Source of the DNA: Rikenellaceae bacterium
GTDB taxonomy: Bacteria; Bacteroidota; Bacteroidia; Bacteroidales; UBA932
NCBI GenBank assembly: GCA_900769905.1
Contig: CAAGIL010000176.1
Location: 1-22,716 of the forward strand
Length of the DNA stretch: 22,716 bases
Direction of reading: 5' to 3'
Made by a program: the position numbers and the translations under genes. Every line of letters starts with the position of its first letter. The first letter of the stretch is position 1. Shown here one piece after another: positions 1 to 7,534 of this stretch. The notes beneath the pieces are model-generated. The model was not told where the DNA came from, did no database searches, and worked only from the letters and a program-made list of their open reading frames with translations.

Positions 1-847
1 CCCGCCGTATGAGTTCCACACTAAGCGAATCGCGGGGAGTATTCTCGCGCAGGAGCACTATTGCCTTCGCCTCGTTCCATCCCCTGATGTACGGGTGCAG
101 GCGAAGGCTGTCAGCGGGCAGTCTCCATAAGGGATAAGGTTTTGGAGGAGAACAAGTTATCAGGTCGCTCAAGGCATCATACTTCTCCCTGTCGAAGTTC
201 CATATCTCCATAAGCTGCCCGGGGTGCGAATAGCCACCCAGACGCGTGCGGTACTCGACCATTTTCGCCGCAAAATAGGTCCCTATCCCGGGAAGGGCAT
301 CGAACGCGGCCGAGTCTGCCTTGTTTATGTCGGTCAGGGGTATGTCGATGTACGGTTCCAGGCGGCGGAACACAGAATCCGCCACCACATAGGATTTCGC
401 GAAATCGGACTTGCGCCGGAAACGCCCTCCCCTGGAACGGTAGTTGTCTATGGACTGAGCCTGTTTCTCGCTGAATCCCAGGCGCATAAGCTCTTCCACG
501 GTAGCCGTGTTCGGGTTGAAGCGGAAACTTTCCACCCTGCGGGTGGCAGAGCGCAGCTTCTCCACCACGGGGCTGTGTACAGAGTTCCGCCTGACGGTGT
601 CGCTGCGCACAGAGACACCAGCTGTAAACTGCTCCCCCGCCCCTTCCACGGGCTCAGGACCGCGCAGCACGTAAACCGTGTCCGGACTGTCTCTCCGGGC
701 GCTGATACCAATCACCGCAGCCCTGTTCACAAACAGCGCCGCCTGATAGCCTATTACCATGAATATCAAACAGATGGCACCGAGCTTGAAGGCCCGGCCC
801 GAGTTCTCATTCTTCTCTGAACTCTTCTCTTTCTTCTTCGTTTTCAT
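1..847 (-). CDS. ComEA-like helix-hairpin-helix DNA-binding protein (partial, 3' end outside window)
   Basis: The reading frame is open from an ATG at 847 to the window edge (282 codons, C-terminus missing). The start ATG lies inside the end of rsmI, giving a 41-base overlap, and is preceded by AAGGAC. The protein has a very basic and polar N-terminus (MKTKKKEKSS), then one membrane segment at about residues 20-41. A linker follows, then at least three helix-hairpin-helix units: about 109-150 (FNPNTATVEELMRLGFS), about 171-215 (DINKADSAAFDALPGIGTYF, the best match to the ComEA HhH), and about 245-270 (LHPYIRGWNEAKAI). This matches membrane-anchored HhH proteins common in Bacteroidota. ComEA relatives bind double-stranded DNA non-specifically, in competence systems. 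A role in DNA uptake here is inference from the fold only, and no other competence gene is visible. Confidence 0.85.
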   Translation of the reverse strand, partial: MKTKKKEKSSEKNENSGRAFKLGAICLIFMVIGYQAALFVNRAAVIGISARRDSPDTVYVLRGPEPVEGAGEQFTAGVSVRSDTVRRNSVHSPVVEKLRSATRRVESFRFNPNTATVEELMRLGFSEKQAQSIDNYRSRGGRFRRKSDFAKSYVVADSVFRRLEPYIDIPLTDINKADSAAFDALPGIGTYFAAKMVEYRTRLGGYSHPGQLMEIWNFDREKYDALSDLITCSPPKPYPLWRLPADSLRLHPYIRGWNEAKAIVLLRENTPRDSLSVELIRR

Positions 848-1574
848 AGTCCTTGTACTTGTTTCGGTGTTCTCGTTTTTCATTCTGCGGCAGCCCTGCC
901 ACAATTATCACTATCTCGCCCTTTGGCTCCTGAGCATTGAAATGCTCCAGGACCTCGGCAAGGGTTCCGCGCACGTGTTCTTCGTGCAGTTTGGAAATTT
1001 CACGGGCAACGCTGCACTGTCGCTCTGCCCCGAAGACCTCCGCAAACTGCTCCAGGGTCTTCACCAGTCTCCTGGGCGACTCATAGAAAACCATAGTCCT
1101 GACCTCAGCGGAAAGCTGCTCCAGCAGGGTGCGGCGCCCCTTTTTCTGGGGCAGGAAGCCCTCGAAGCAGAAACGGTCGCAAGGGAGTCCGGACGATACC
1201 AGGGCCGGTATGCAGGCGGTGGCACCGGGAAGGGTGATGACTGGAATGCCCTTTTGGGCACAGCAGCGAGACAGGTAGAAACCGGGATCGGAGATGCCGG
1301 GAGTGCCGGCATCGCTGACAAGTGCGACCGTCTCCCCGGCCAGTATGCGTCCGCTGATGAGTTCGCTGGTCTGGTGTTCGTTGAATTTGTGATGTGAAAG
1401 CAGTTTGCCCCTGATGCCGAAATGGCTCAGGAGCACGGAGGAGGTGCGGGTATCTTCGGCAAGTATCAGGTCCGCCTCCTTCAGAACCTGCACGGCCCTG
1501 AACGTCATATCGTCGAGATTGCCCACCGGCGTAGGCACTATGTATAAAACTCCGGTCCCGCTTTTTTCCATCAT
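807..1574 (-). CDS. rsmI: 16S rRNA (cytidine-1402 2'-O)-methyltransferase RsmI
   Basis: 255 residues, near the usual family length. RsmI is a SAM-dependent tetrapyrrole-methylase-fold enzyme that 2'-O-methylates C1402 in the 16S rRNA P-site region. Family signatures seen: PTPVGNLDD at 14-22, AEDTRTS at 39-45, SDAGTPGISDPG at 87-98 (SAM site), LPGA at 115-118, FYESPRR at 163-169, REISKLHEEHVRGTL at 191-205, and a final strand GEIVIIVAG at 219-227. A charged tail (about 231-255, rich in E, R, K) extends past the usual end, and its coding region overlaps the start of the next gene. Two adjacent Met codons make the exact start ambiguous by one residue. It is divergent from tdk and has its own promoter at 1627-1657. 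Confidence 0.97.
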   Translation of the reverse strand: MMEKSGTGVLYIVPTPVGNLDDMTFRAVQVLKEADLILAEDTRTSSVLLSHFGIRGKLLSHHKFNEHQTSELISGRILAGETVALVSDAGTPGISDPGFYLSRCCAQKGIPVITLPGATACIPALVSSGLPCDRFCFEGFLPQKKGRRTLLEQLSAEVRTMVFYESPRRLVKTLEQFAEVFGAERQCSVAREISKLHEEHVRGTLAEVLEHFNAQEPKGEIVIIVAGLPQNEKREHRNKYKDYENEEEREEFREE

Positions 1575-1584
1575 TCAAATTTCT

Positions 1585-1592
1585 TACCTTTG
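1585..1592 (+). promoter_or_regulatory. -7 promoter element for tdk
   Basis: TACCTTTG matches the Bacteroidota -7 consensus TAnnTTTG. A T-rich stretch at 1562-1567 sits about 18 bases upstream and is only a weak -33 element. A start near 1598 would give a leader of about 40 bases before the tdk ATG at 1639. Confidence 0.55.
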
Positions 1593-1626
1593 CAGACGCA
1601 AGTGCAATCACAAAGGATAATCGATA

Positions 1627-1657
1627 CAAATCTACATAATGTTTTCTGAAAATCACA
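1627..1657 (-). promoter_or_regulatory. Promoter for rsmI (Bacteroidota type)
   Basis: On the minus strand a -33 TTTG (1657-1654) is followed by a 19-base spacer and a -7 box TAGATTTG (1634-1627). This is an exact fit to the TAnnTTTG consensus and its usual spacing. Transcription would start near 1620 and leave a leader of about 45 bases before the ATG at 1574. The -33 element lies inside the first codons of the divergent tdk gene. Confidence 0.65.
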
Positions 1658-2217
1658 AAAAATCCGGCTGCATCGAGGTAGTTTGCGGCTCAATGTTCTC
1701 CGGCAAGACCGAAGAACTCATCAGGCGCCTGCGCCGCGCCCAGTTCGCCAACCAGAAAATTGCCATTTTCAAGCCGTCCATTGACAAGCGCTATTCGGAT
1801 GTGGAGGTCGTTTCACACGATTTCCACAAGATCACTTCCAGGCCTGTCAAGGAAGCCGCACAGATGCTCGACATCGAGCCGGACGTGCAGGTGGTGGGAA
1901 TTGACGAGGCCCAGTTCTTCGGCGAGGAGCTTGTGGATGTGTGCCAGACCCTTGCGAACAGGGGCGTGAGGGTAATAGCCGCAGGACTGGACACCGACTT
2001 TATGGGAGTACCGTTCGGGCCGATTCCGAAACTGATGGCCGTGGCAGAGGATGTACAGAAAGTCCACGCAATCTGCGTGAAATGCGGCAACCTGGCCAAC
2101 CATTCCCACAGGCTCAGCAAGAGCAAGGACCTCGTGCTGCTCGGAGAGAAGGACGTGTACGAGCCGCTGTGCCGCGAGTGCTTCAACAAGGCACTTGAGG
2201 AGGAGGGGCTGAAATAG
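1639..2217 (+). CDS. tdk: Thymidine kinase (type II, TK1-like)
   Basis: 192 residues, full length for the family. The enzyme phosphorylates thymidine to dTMP with ATP in the pyrimidine salvage pathway. Visible features are the P-loop GSMFSGKT at 17-24, the DEAQFF motif at 89-94 with Glu90 as the expected catalytic base, and a zinc-binding set Cys146/Cys149 (CVKC) and Cys178/Cys181 (CREC) flanking the lasso region. The start is the first ATG after the promoter gap. The next gene follows after 6 bases, so the two are probably co-transcribed. Confidence 0.97.
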   Translation: MFSENHKKSGCIEVVCGSMFSGKTEELIRRLRRAQFANQKIAIFKPSIDKRYSDVEVVSHDFHKITSRPVKEAAQMLDIEPDVQVVGIDEAQFFGEELVDVCQTLANRGVRVIAAGLDTDFMGVPFGPIPKLMAVAEDVQKVHAICVKCGNLANHSHRLSKSKDLVLLGEKDVYEPLCRECFNKALEEEGLK

Positions 2218-2223
2218 GCCGGG

Positions 2224-2703
2224 ATGGACAATCTGCGCAACGTATTTGCCCGGAATTGCCGGGTGGAGCGCATAGGGAAGCCGGAAGCGTCAGCTTTCCT
2301 GGATGCAAACCACCGCCTCGGCAGCACCGGAGGCAGGTATTTTTACGGACTGTTCGTTACCCGGAGCACGGGAGAAGCGGAGAGCATTCTCCCCGAAGGG
2401 AAGCTGGTGGCAGTAGCCGCATTCTCCAACGCGCGCCGCTGGATAAAGGACGGAAAGCAGGTAAGTTCCTATGAATGGATACGTTACGCATCACTGGAAG
2501 GGGTGCGTGTCACAGGAGGGATGGGCAAGTTGCTCAATGCCTTCATAGAACAGGTGCATCCCGATGACATAATGAGTTACGCCGATGCGGACTACCCAGA
2601 CGGCGGGGAGGCGTACTCAGTCCTCGGATTCCGGGCGGAAGCGGAAGTGGAGCGCGCAGGCCACAGGAACATCAAATATCGTCTGACTCTTCCCCGTCCC
2701 TGA
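2224..2703 (+). CDS. GNAT-like protein resembling the C-terminal domain of phage/Hef-type nucleases
   Basis: 159 residues, no signal peptide and no membrane segment. The layout recalls a short GNAT-fold domain known from phage and homing-endonuclease-associated proteins: a 'YFYGLF' strand (about 39-44), 'KLVAVAAFSNAR' (about 60-71), 'SSYEWIRYAS' (81-90), 'VRVTGGMGKLLNAFIEQVHPD' (94-114), 'IMSYADADYPDGGEAYSVLGF' (116-136). In those relatives the pattern is strand, ELLRF-like segment, GG-x-SKLL helix, SYADRRWS, Y-x-x-LGF. No nuclease module is present, so this is the stand-alone domain. It follows tdk by 6 bases, and its last 32 bases overlap the 3' end of recX on the other strand. The substrate is unknown. 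Confidence is high that it is a gene and moderate for the domain match. Confidence 0.75.
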   Translation: MDNLRNVFARNCRVERIGKPEASAFLDANHRLGSTGGRYFYGLFVTRSTGEAESILPEGKLVAVAAFSNARRWIKDGKQVSSYEWIRYASLEGVRVTGGMGKLLNAFIEQVHPDDIMSYADADYPDGGEAYSVLGFRAEAEVERAGHRNIKYRLTLPRP

Positions 2704-3172
2704 GCTCCCCGGACACTATGCTTTCCACAAGGGGACGGATCAGTTCGTAGTCATAGCCCCGGGAAAGCGCATAGCGGAGCAGCTTGAACTTGCCCTGAGG
2801 GTCTTCGCAGAGGGTTTTCCATTTGACTGTCAGCAATTTTTCCAGACGGGAGTCCGCCTTGTCCCCGTCCACCGTCTGCATTGCTTCCTCTATGACCTTT
2901 CTGTCTATACCCTTGGCCAGCAGGGCCGAACTGATTTTATGCCTGCCCCAGCCTGAAATTGAAGCCTTGTCCCTGGCAAAAGCTCCGGCATAGCGTCCGT
3001 CATCCACGAAACGATCGGCCTTCAGGCTGTCCAGAAGCTTTTCGGCTGCCTCCGTATCCCCTTCCGCAGCGGCAAGTGCCTTGCGGTATATGTCGCGACT
3101 GCAGTATTCCCTTTTGGAACAAAGCAGCTGCAACTTTGCCAGGACTTTGCGGTATGCGTCGTCAGAAATCAT
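2672..3172 (-). CDS. recX: Regulatory protein RecX
   Basis: 166 residues from the ATG at 3172. RecX proteins bind RecA filaments and modulate recombination and the SOS response. The fold is tandem three-helix repeats. Seen here: the RecX signature LKADRFVDDGRYAGAFARDK at about 50-69, GWGRHKISSALLAKGID at 74-90, and a third repeat with LLRYALSRGYDYELIRPLVE at about 131-150. A longer open frame reaches 3277, but the added residues lie wholly within the end of the upstream phospholipase gene and do not look like RecX, so the start at 3172 is preferred. That start overlaps the phospholipase stop by 11 bases, which suggests translational coupling. recA is not in the window. Confidence 0.93.
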   Translation of the reverse strand: MISDDAYRKVLAKLQLLCSKREYCSRDIYRKALAAAEGDTEAAEKLLDSLKADRFVDDGRYAGAFARDKASISGWGRHKISSALLAKGIDRKVIEEAMQTVDGDKADSRLEKLLTVKWKTLCEDPQGKFKLLRYALSRGYDYELIRPLVESIVSGELRDGEESDDI

Positions 3173-5627
3173 AGCCGAAGGAGAAATATACGCCGAACTT
3201 GTGGACCTGATTCCAGTGAAGGTCAAACTTGAGTGGTCCCAGAGGGGTGTTGTAGCCTGCCTGAAGGCCGAAGGCATAGAAGTCCGGGGTGAAGCCGCTG
3301 AACATTTCCGAGAAAGTGTCGTTGCTCTCTACCAGACCGGCAAGGGCTGAGAAATAGAGTTTGTTGAATGGATTGACTCTGAGTTCCAGACTTGCCACTG
3401 CCATATGCTCGTCGCAAGGCACGAGATTATTGATTCCGAAGAACGGAACCTGGCCCTCGGTATAACGCTTGTCGATGGTTCCTCCAACCATATTGGTATG
3501 GAGTATGGAGATGTCCTTATAGATATGGCCGTCACTTCCCAGCCTCTCCGCTGAAGTGAAGATATTCCTCAGGTGAACATCCGGAATGAGGGCCACAGCA
3601 TCCGAAATACGGAAGACGTGCTTCCAGTCCAGGCCCAGCATCAGTACGGGCTCGAAGCCTGCGGCATTGGTCTTAGCAAAGTCATAATTGGCTGATACCC
3701 TCATATTTACGCCCTTGGAAGGATAGTAATAATCGTCAAAGGTATAGTACTCACCTTGCGCGAAAATGCCCACATAGTTACCCACCAGCATATCCCTTGA
3801 ACTCTCCTCCGCTATGATGGATCCGAGGAAGGTGTTGGGGTCAACGTTATTGTACTGGTTCTTGAATCCGGTCTTGAAATTGACCTTTGTCAGACGCACA
3901 TCGGTCAGGTAGAGCAGTTCCTTATGGGTCCAGTATGAGACTCCATATTTGAAGCGGTCGCTGGAAGTGGCAAGATTGCCGGAATACCGTGCAATGCTGG
4001 CTTCAAAGTTGATGGTAGGAAGTTCCGCAAGATCCAGAGAGTAATGGGCGTTGAACTTGATGTTCTGGCCCAGTTTTGCAGTGAGGTTGACTCTGGAACC
4101 CATAAGGCTGTTGGTATTGATTCCGAGGTTCAGGAGCAGCGATGCCCATTCCTCCGAATCTATTCTGAAGCCCAGTCCCACGCTGTTGGCCGGAGCCGTA
4201 ACGCAGTCGAAGACAAGATGGTAGGGTTCTTCAGAGCCCAAAAGGCTGTAGGTCAGGGATGCAAAGTCACCGGTGGCCTGGAAGCGGCTCATCACCTCGT
4301 CCATCATTGCCTTGTCCACAAGGTCCCCCGCCTTGAAGGTGAGCATCCTGGAAAGCATCTGGGACTCCTTGTCGCTGATGCCTTCAAATTCTATGGAAGC
4401 AATGCGCACCGGCTGCTTTGATATGTCCGTAGCCTTGGGGCTCCTGTAATTCTGGCCGGCCTCCCCGAGGCGGCTCTTGACATTCAGGATATCCTCAGTC
4501 CTCGCCTTTGCCGCCTCATAACCCCTGGCTATCATTGTATCCACGGCTTCGGAATTGAAGCTCAGCATATTGAACTCATCCAGACGGGGCTTGATGAACA
4601 CGTCCGGCATACCCTTGTTCTTGTTGTACGCATCCGTGCCGAGCATACTTATCATCTGGGAGAGGATGTCGGCAATGTTGTTGACCTCGTCGAATCCCGG
4701 CATAAGGTCTGAAAGTTCTATTCCTATCACGATGTCGGCACCCATAGCCCGGGCGACGTCTGCCGGGAAATTGTTCCTGGTGCCTCCGTCGACCAGTACC
4801 ATACCCTCCGTGCGCACGGGGTCAAAAAGTCCCGGTATGGACATGGTCGAGCGCATCGCGGTATTCAGGGATCCGCAGCCGAAGTTCTTGGCCTTGCAGC
4901 TTATCATATCCGAGGCGACACACACGAAAGGAATAGGCAAGTCCCTGAAAGACAGCGAGTCCTGATAACCCACAGTGAGGCTGGAAATCTGGTTGTTGAC
5001 ATTGAAGCCGAAGGCGTAACCGGACGGGAGCGAACTTGCGAGAGACTGTTTCCGATACTCCTCAGAAAGCTCGTGGGAATCCTTCCCTGCCCTGACAAGT
5101 ATATCCAGCGCGTTGCGGAAAGGCACCGTGAGCAGATACTTGGCATTGTACATCTTTGTGGCGTAAGGGATGTATTTCTGGTCCACGGCATCCGTGAGGA
5201 GACGGTTCCAGTCCTGGTTCTGGAAAAGTTCTCGAAGCTCGGAGGCATTGTAACCCACGGCATACAGACCTCCCAGCAAACCACCTATGCTCGTGCCGCA
5301 CACCAGGTCCACCGGTACGCCCAACTCCTCCAGGTACATCAGCGCCCCGACCTGGGCAGCACCCTTCGCGCCGCCTCCGGAGAGCACCAGACCCACTGTG
5401 GGACGTTGTTCCCGCTCACGCACCTTGTCCATCTCAGTACGTATCTGGGCCAGGAAGATGCTGTCAAGGTCCGGTCTGGCGCTGTCCATCGTCAGACCGT
5501 TGGGGTATGTCTGGGCACTCACCCGCGGGGAACAGGTGACAAGAACTGTTATGACTGCGAGTGCTGTCCGGCAAGCATTCCACAAGCCGCCAGTATATCC
5601 TCGCCTCTGGATGAACGTATGGTACAT
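3162..5627 (-). CDS. Patatin-like phospholipase fused to a BamA-type outer-membrane barrel
   Basis: 821 residues. An N-terminal signal peptide ends near VSAQ (about 36-39). A patatin domain follows (about 77-310), with the oxyanion loop GGGAKG at 84-89, the nucleophile elbow GTSIGG with Ser113, and the DGG motif with Asp280, so the Ser-Asp dyad is complete. Then comes a POTRA-like region (about 400-460, starting VRIASIEFEGIS) and a C-terminal beta-barrel ending in Phe (YFSFGYDF), typical of the surface antigen/BamA family. This is the PlpD (type Vd autotransporter) layout, also widespread in Bacteroidota. Known members hydrolyse phospholipids. The ATG at 5627 lies 79 bases inside rlmN and gives a 39-residue leader. 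An in-frame TTG at 5585 would give a more typical leader of about 25 residues, so the exact start is uncertain. Confidence 0.92.
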   Translation of the reverse strand: MYHTFIQRRGYTGGLWNACRTALAVITVLVTCSPRVSAQTYPNGLTMDSARPDLDSIFLAQIRTEMDKVREREQRPTVGLVLSGGGAKGAAQVGALMYLEELGVPVDLVCGTSIGGLLGGLYAVGYNASELRELFQNQDWNRLLTDAVDQKYIPYATKMYNAKYLLTVPFRNALDILVRAGKDSHELSEEYRKQSLASSLPSGYAFGFNVNNQISSLTVGYQDSLSFRDLPIPFVCVASDMISCKAKNFGCGSLNTAMRSTMSIPGLFDPVRTEGMVLVDGGTRNNFPADVARAMGADIVIGIELSDLMPGFDEVNNIADILSQMISMLGTDAYNKNKGMPDVFIKPRLDEFNMLSFNSEAVDTMIARGYEAAKARTEDILNVKSRLGEAGQNYRSPKATDISKQPVRIASIEFEGISDKESQMLSRMLTFKAGDLVDKAMMDEVMSRFQATGDFASLTYSLLGSEEPYHLVFDCVTAPANSVGLGFRIDSEEWASLLLNLGINTNSLMGSRVNLTAKLGQNIKFNAHYSLDLAELPTINFEASIARYSGNLATSSDRFKYGVSYWTHKELLYLTDVRLTKVNFKTGFKNQYNNVDPNTFLGSIIAEESSRDMLVGNYVGIFAQGEYYTFDDYYYPSKGVNMRVSANYDFAKTNAAGFEPVLMLGLDWKHVFRISDAVALIPDVHLRNIFTSAERLGSDGHIYKDISILHTNMVGGTIDKRYTEGQVPFFGINNLVPCDEHMAVASLELRVNPFNKLYFSALAGLVESNDTFSEMFSGFTPDFYAFGLQAGYNTPLGPLKFDLHWNQVHKFGVYFSFGYDF

Positions 5628-6589
5628 ATTATGCCGTTATTGTTGAGTCTGTCCCGGAACTCCTCCATCTTCTTCTCGGACGAAGTCTCATAAGGGAAGT
5701 CCGGTATTTTGTGGAAACGTATGAGATTGACCCTGCATTCCAGCCCTTTGAGGAGGCGTATCAGGGCATCCGCGTGGCGTTTGTCGTCGTTGAAACCGTG
5801 GAACATTGTGTACTCGAAGCTCACCCTGCGCTGGCCGCTGAAATCGTAGCGGCGTATGAGTTCCAGCACCTCTTCCAGAGGGAAAGCCTTCTGCACGGGC
5901 ATCATCTCCAGTCGCTCGTCAGGGAAAGGGTTGTGGAGGCTGACCGCCAGGTGGCAGCGCTGCTCATTGAGATACTTCTGCAACTTCGGAATCACGCCTA
6001 TGGTGCTGAGGGTGATGCGCTTGGGACTCCAGGCAAAGCCCCAGGGGGCCGTCAGGACCTCTATCACCCTGCTCACTGCCTCATAATTGTCGAGAGGCTC
6101 CCCCATACCCATAAATACGGTATTGGTAAGGGCCTCGGGCTCGTCTATTCCCGTGAACTGGTTGAGTATCGCCGCGGCATCAAGGTTGCCGTGGAAGCCC
6201 TGCCTTCCCGTCATGCAGAAGCGGCACCCCATCTTGCACCCGGCCTGCGAACTCACGCAAAGGGTACGCCTGTCTCCGTCCGGAATCATCACCGCCTCCA
6301 CGGCCGACTTCTCGCTGCCTCCGGCAAGCTCACACTCCACCGGGAAAAGGTACTTCACGGTCCCGTCACTGCTCTGCGCCCTGCCTATAGGGTCCAAACA
6401 GCCCAATTCATAGCACTCTGAGAGCTTCTGCCTGGCTTGTTTGGAGATATTGACCATACGGTCCCAGCTGCGCACCCTCTTTACATAGAGCCAGTCGGCG
6501 AGCTGCGCCCCGACAAAGGGCTTCAGTCCGCACTCCACGGCGGCAGCCTTAAGCTCCGCCAGCGTCATTCCAAGCAGTTTCATTTTCAT
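5549..6589 (-). CDS. rlmN: Dual-specificity 23S rRNA A2503 / tRNA A37 methyltransferase RlmN (radical SAM)
   Basis: 346 residues from the ATG at 6589. RlmN methylates C2 of A2503 in 23S rRNA, and of A37 in some tRNAs. Seen: the radical-SAM cluster Cys118-x3-Cys122-x2-Cys125 (GCKMGCRFC), the methyl-carrying Cys336 in DILAACG, Cys111 of CVSSQAGC, GMGEPLDNY at about 161-169 (SAM binding), and TLSTIGVIP and LAVSLHNP motifs. An ATG at 6625 is also in frame, but it lies upstream of the -7 box, and its extra 12 residues are encoded by AT-rich promoter sequence. It is therefore not used. This is the first gene of a minus-strand run with the phospholipase and recX. Confidence 0.95.
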   Translation of the reverse strand: MKMKLLGMTLAELKAAAVECGLKPFVGAQLADWLYVKRVRSWDRMVNISKQARQKLSECYELGCLDPIGRAQSSDGTVKYLFPVECELAGGSEKSAVEAVMIPDGDRRTLCVSSQAGCKMGCRFCMTGRQGFHGNLDAAAILNQFTGIDEPEALTNTVFMGMGEPLDNYEAVSRVIEVLTAPWGFAWSPKRITLSTIGVIPKLQKYLNEQRCHLAVSLHNPFPDERLEMMPVQKAFPLEEVLELIRRYDFSGQRRVSFEYTMFHGFNDDKRHADALIRLLKGLECRVNLIRFHKIPDFPYETSSEKKMEEFRDRLNNNGIICTIRSSRGEDILAACGMLAGQHSQS

Positions 6590-6594
6590 AAACA

Positions 6595-6602
6595 CAAATA
6601 TA
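6595..6602 (-). promoter_or_regulatory. -7 promoter element for rlmN
   Basis: Minus-strand TATATTTG matches TAnnTTTG. Only 5 bases separate it from the ATG at 6589, so the transcript would begin at or next to the start codon, unless the second ATG at 6583 is used. No convincing -33 TTTG is seen at the usual spacing. Confidence 0.5.
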
Positions 6603-6613
6603 AGATTAATCTT
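6602..6613. repeat. 12-base perfect palindrome between rlmN and xerD
   Basis: AAGATTAATCTT reads the same on both strands. It abuts the rlmN -7 box and sits about 25 bases upstream of the xerD -7 box, inside an imperfect larger symmetry of AT-rich flanks. The position fits an operator for one or both divergent genes, but AT-rich palindromes also arise by chance. Confidence 0.35.
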
Positions 6614-6637
6614 TAAATATTGCATCTTTGATTTTTG

Positions 6638-6645
6638 TATATTTG
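6638..6645 (+). promoter_or_regulatory. -7 promoter element for xerD
   Basis: Plus-strand TATATTTG matches TAnnTTTG exactly. Four bases separate it from the GTG start at 6650, again predicting a leaderless or nearly leaderless transcript. The upstream -33 element is weak. Confidence 0.5.
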
Positions 6646-6649
6646 CCCT

Positions 6650-7534
6650 GTGAACAACGCACTCAATGTCATCTTGAAGGATTTTTCCTTCTATCTCAAG
6701 GTGGAGCGCAGACTCTCCCCCAACACCGTCGCCGCATATTCCGGCGATGTCGGGGACTTTTTCTCCGCCTGCGACCTGTTGCCCCGGGAAGTGGACAAGG
6801 ACGACATACGGGAGTACATAGCCTCGCGCGCCGGGAAGCTTTCCAAAAGGAGCCAGGCTCGGCTTCTGAGTTCATTGAAGGCGTTTTTCGACTGGTGCAT
6901 AGTCGAGGGTGAGCGCAAGGACAACCCCTGCGACGCGGTGGATTTTCCCAAGCTCGGCCAATACCTGCCGGAAGTTCTGTCCGTGGAAGAGGTGGAAGCA
7001 ATTATGGATTCCGTGGACCTGCGCAGCCCTTCCGGGGTCAGGGACAGGGCCATACTGGAGCTGCTCTACGGCTGCGGGTTGCGCGTATCCGAGCTCTGCG
7101 GCCTGAGCATTTCCCACGTGTACCTGGATGAAGGCTTCGTGCGCGTGGTGGGTAAGGGCGACAAGGAAAGACTGGTGCCGCTCGGGGAACCGGCATCCGA
7201 CGCGTTCCGCGCTTACCTGGACGTTCGGCCCCTGCCGGCACAGGCTGCATACCAGGACACGGCCTTCCTCAACCTCCGCGGCACGCCGCTCAGCCGCGTA
7301 TCCGTGTTCAAGATGATAAAGAAACAGGCGCTGCTCGCCGGCGTGGACAAGGAAATCTCACCCCACAGCTTCAGACACAGTTTCGCGACCCACCTCATTG
7401 CCGGAGGTGCCGATCTGCGCGTGGTGCAGGAGATGCTGGGCCACGAATCCATACTCACGACGGAGATTTACACCCATATCGATTCCGGGACCTGGCAGGC
7501 TTCGGTGCTGGGGCATCACCCGTGCAAGGATTGA
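6650..7534 (+). CDS. xerD: Tyrosine recombinase XerD-like (site-specific dimer resolution)
   Basis: 294 residues from a GTG start at 6650. Xer recombinases resolve chromosome dimers at dif. The N-terminal SAM-like core-binding domain spans about 1-85 (SFYLKVERRLSPNTVAAY), and the catalytic domain about 105-280. All catalytic residues are seen: Arg145 (CGLRVSEL), Lys169 (GKGDKER), His239 and Arg242 (PHSFRHSFATHL), His265 (LGHESI) and Tyr274 (TEIYTHID). The LGHES...TTEIYTHID ending resembles Bacteroidota XerD/XerC. XerC versus XerD cannot be settled without alignment. An upstream TTG at 6635 is in frame but overlaps the -7 box. The GTG gives the family's normal N-terminal length. Confidence 0.92.
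   Translation: MNNALNVILKDFSFYLKVERRLSPNTVAAYSGDVGDFFSACDLLPREVDKDDIREYIASRAGKLSKRSQARLLSSLKAFFDWCIVEGERKDNPCDAVDFPKLGQYLPEVLSVEEVEAIMDSVDLRSPSGVRDRAILELLYGCGLRVSELCGLSISHVYLDEGFVRVVGKGDKERLVPLGEPASDAFRAYLDVRPLPAQAAYQDTAFLNLRGTPLSRVSVFKMIKKQALLAGVDKEISPHSFRHSFATHLIAGGADLRVVQEMLGHESILTTEIYTHIDSGTWQASVLGHHPCKD

Noticed and set aside
224..820. Plus-strand frame of 198 codons at the left end
   Set aside because: The minus strand here encodes an HhH protein with three recognisable motifs, so the plus-strand frame is its shadow.
1611..1620. Minus-strand TTATCCTTTG as a promoter box for rsmI
   Set aside because: It has one base too many between TA and TTTG. The exact TAGATTTG with a TTTG 19 bases upstream (1627-1657) is a much better fit.
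3173..3277. Longer RecX start at 3277
   Set aside because: The extra 35 residues are encoded by DNA used for the phospholipase barrel end and show no RecX similarity.
5073..6421. Plus-strand open frames opposite the phospholipase and rlmN
   Set aside because: They have no recognisable domain, and the opposite strand carries complete, motif-bearing genes.
6590..6625. Longer RlmN start at 6625
   Set aside because: The added residues are translated from the AT-rich promoter sequence and -7 box and do not belong to the family's N-terminus.
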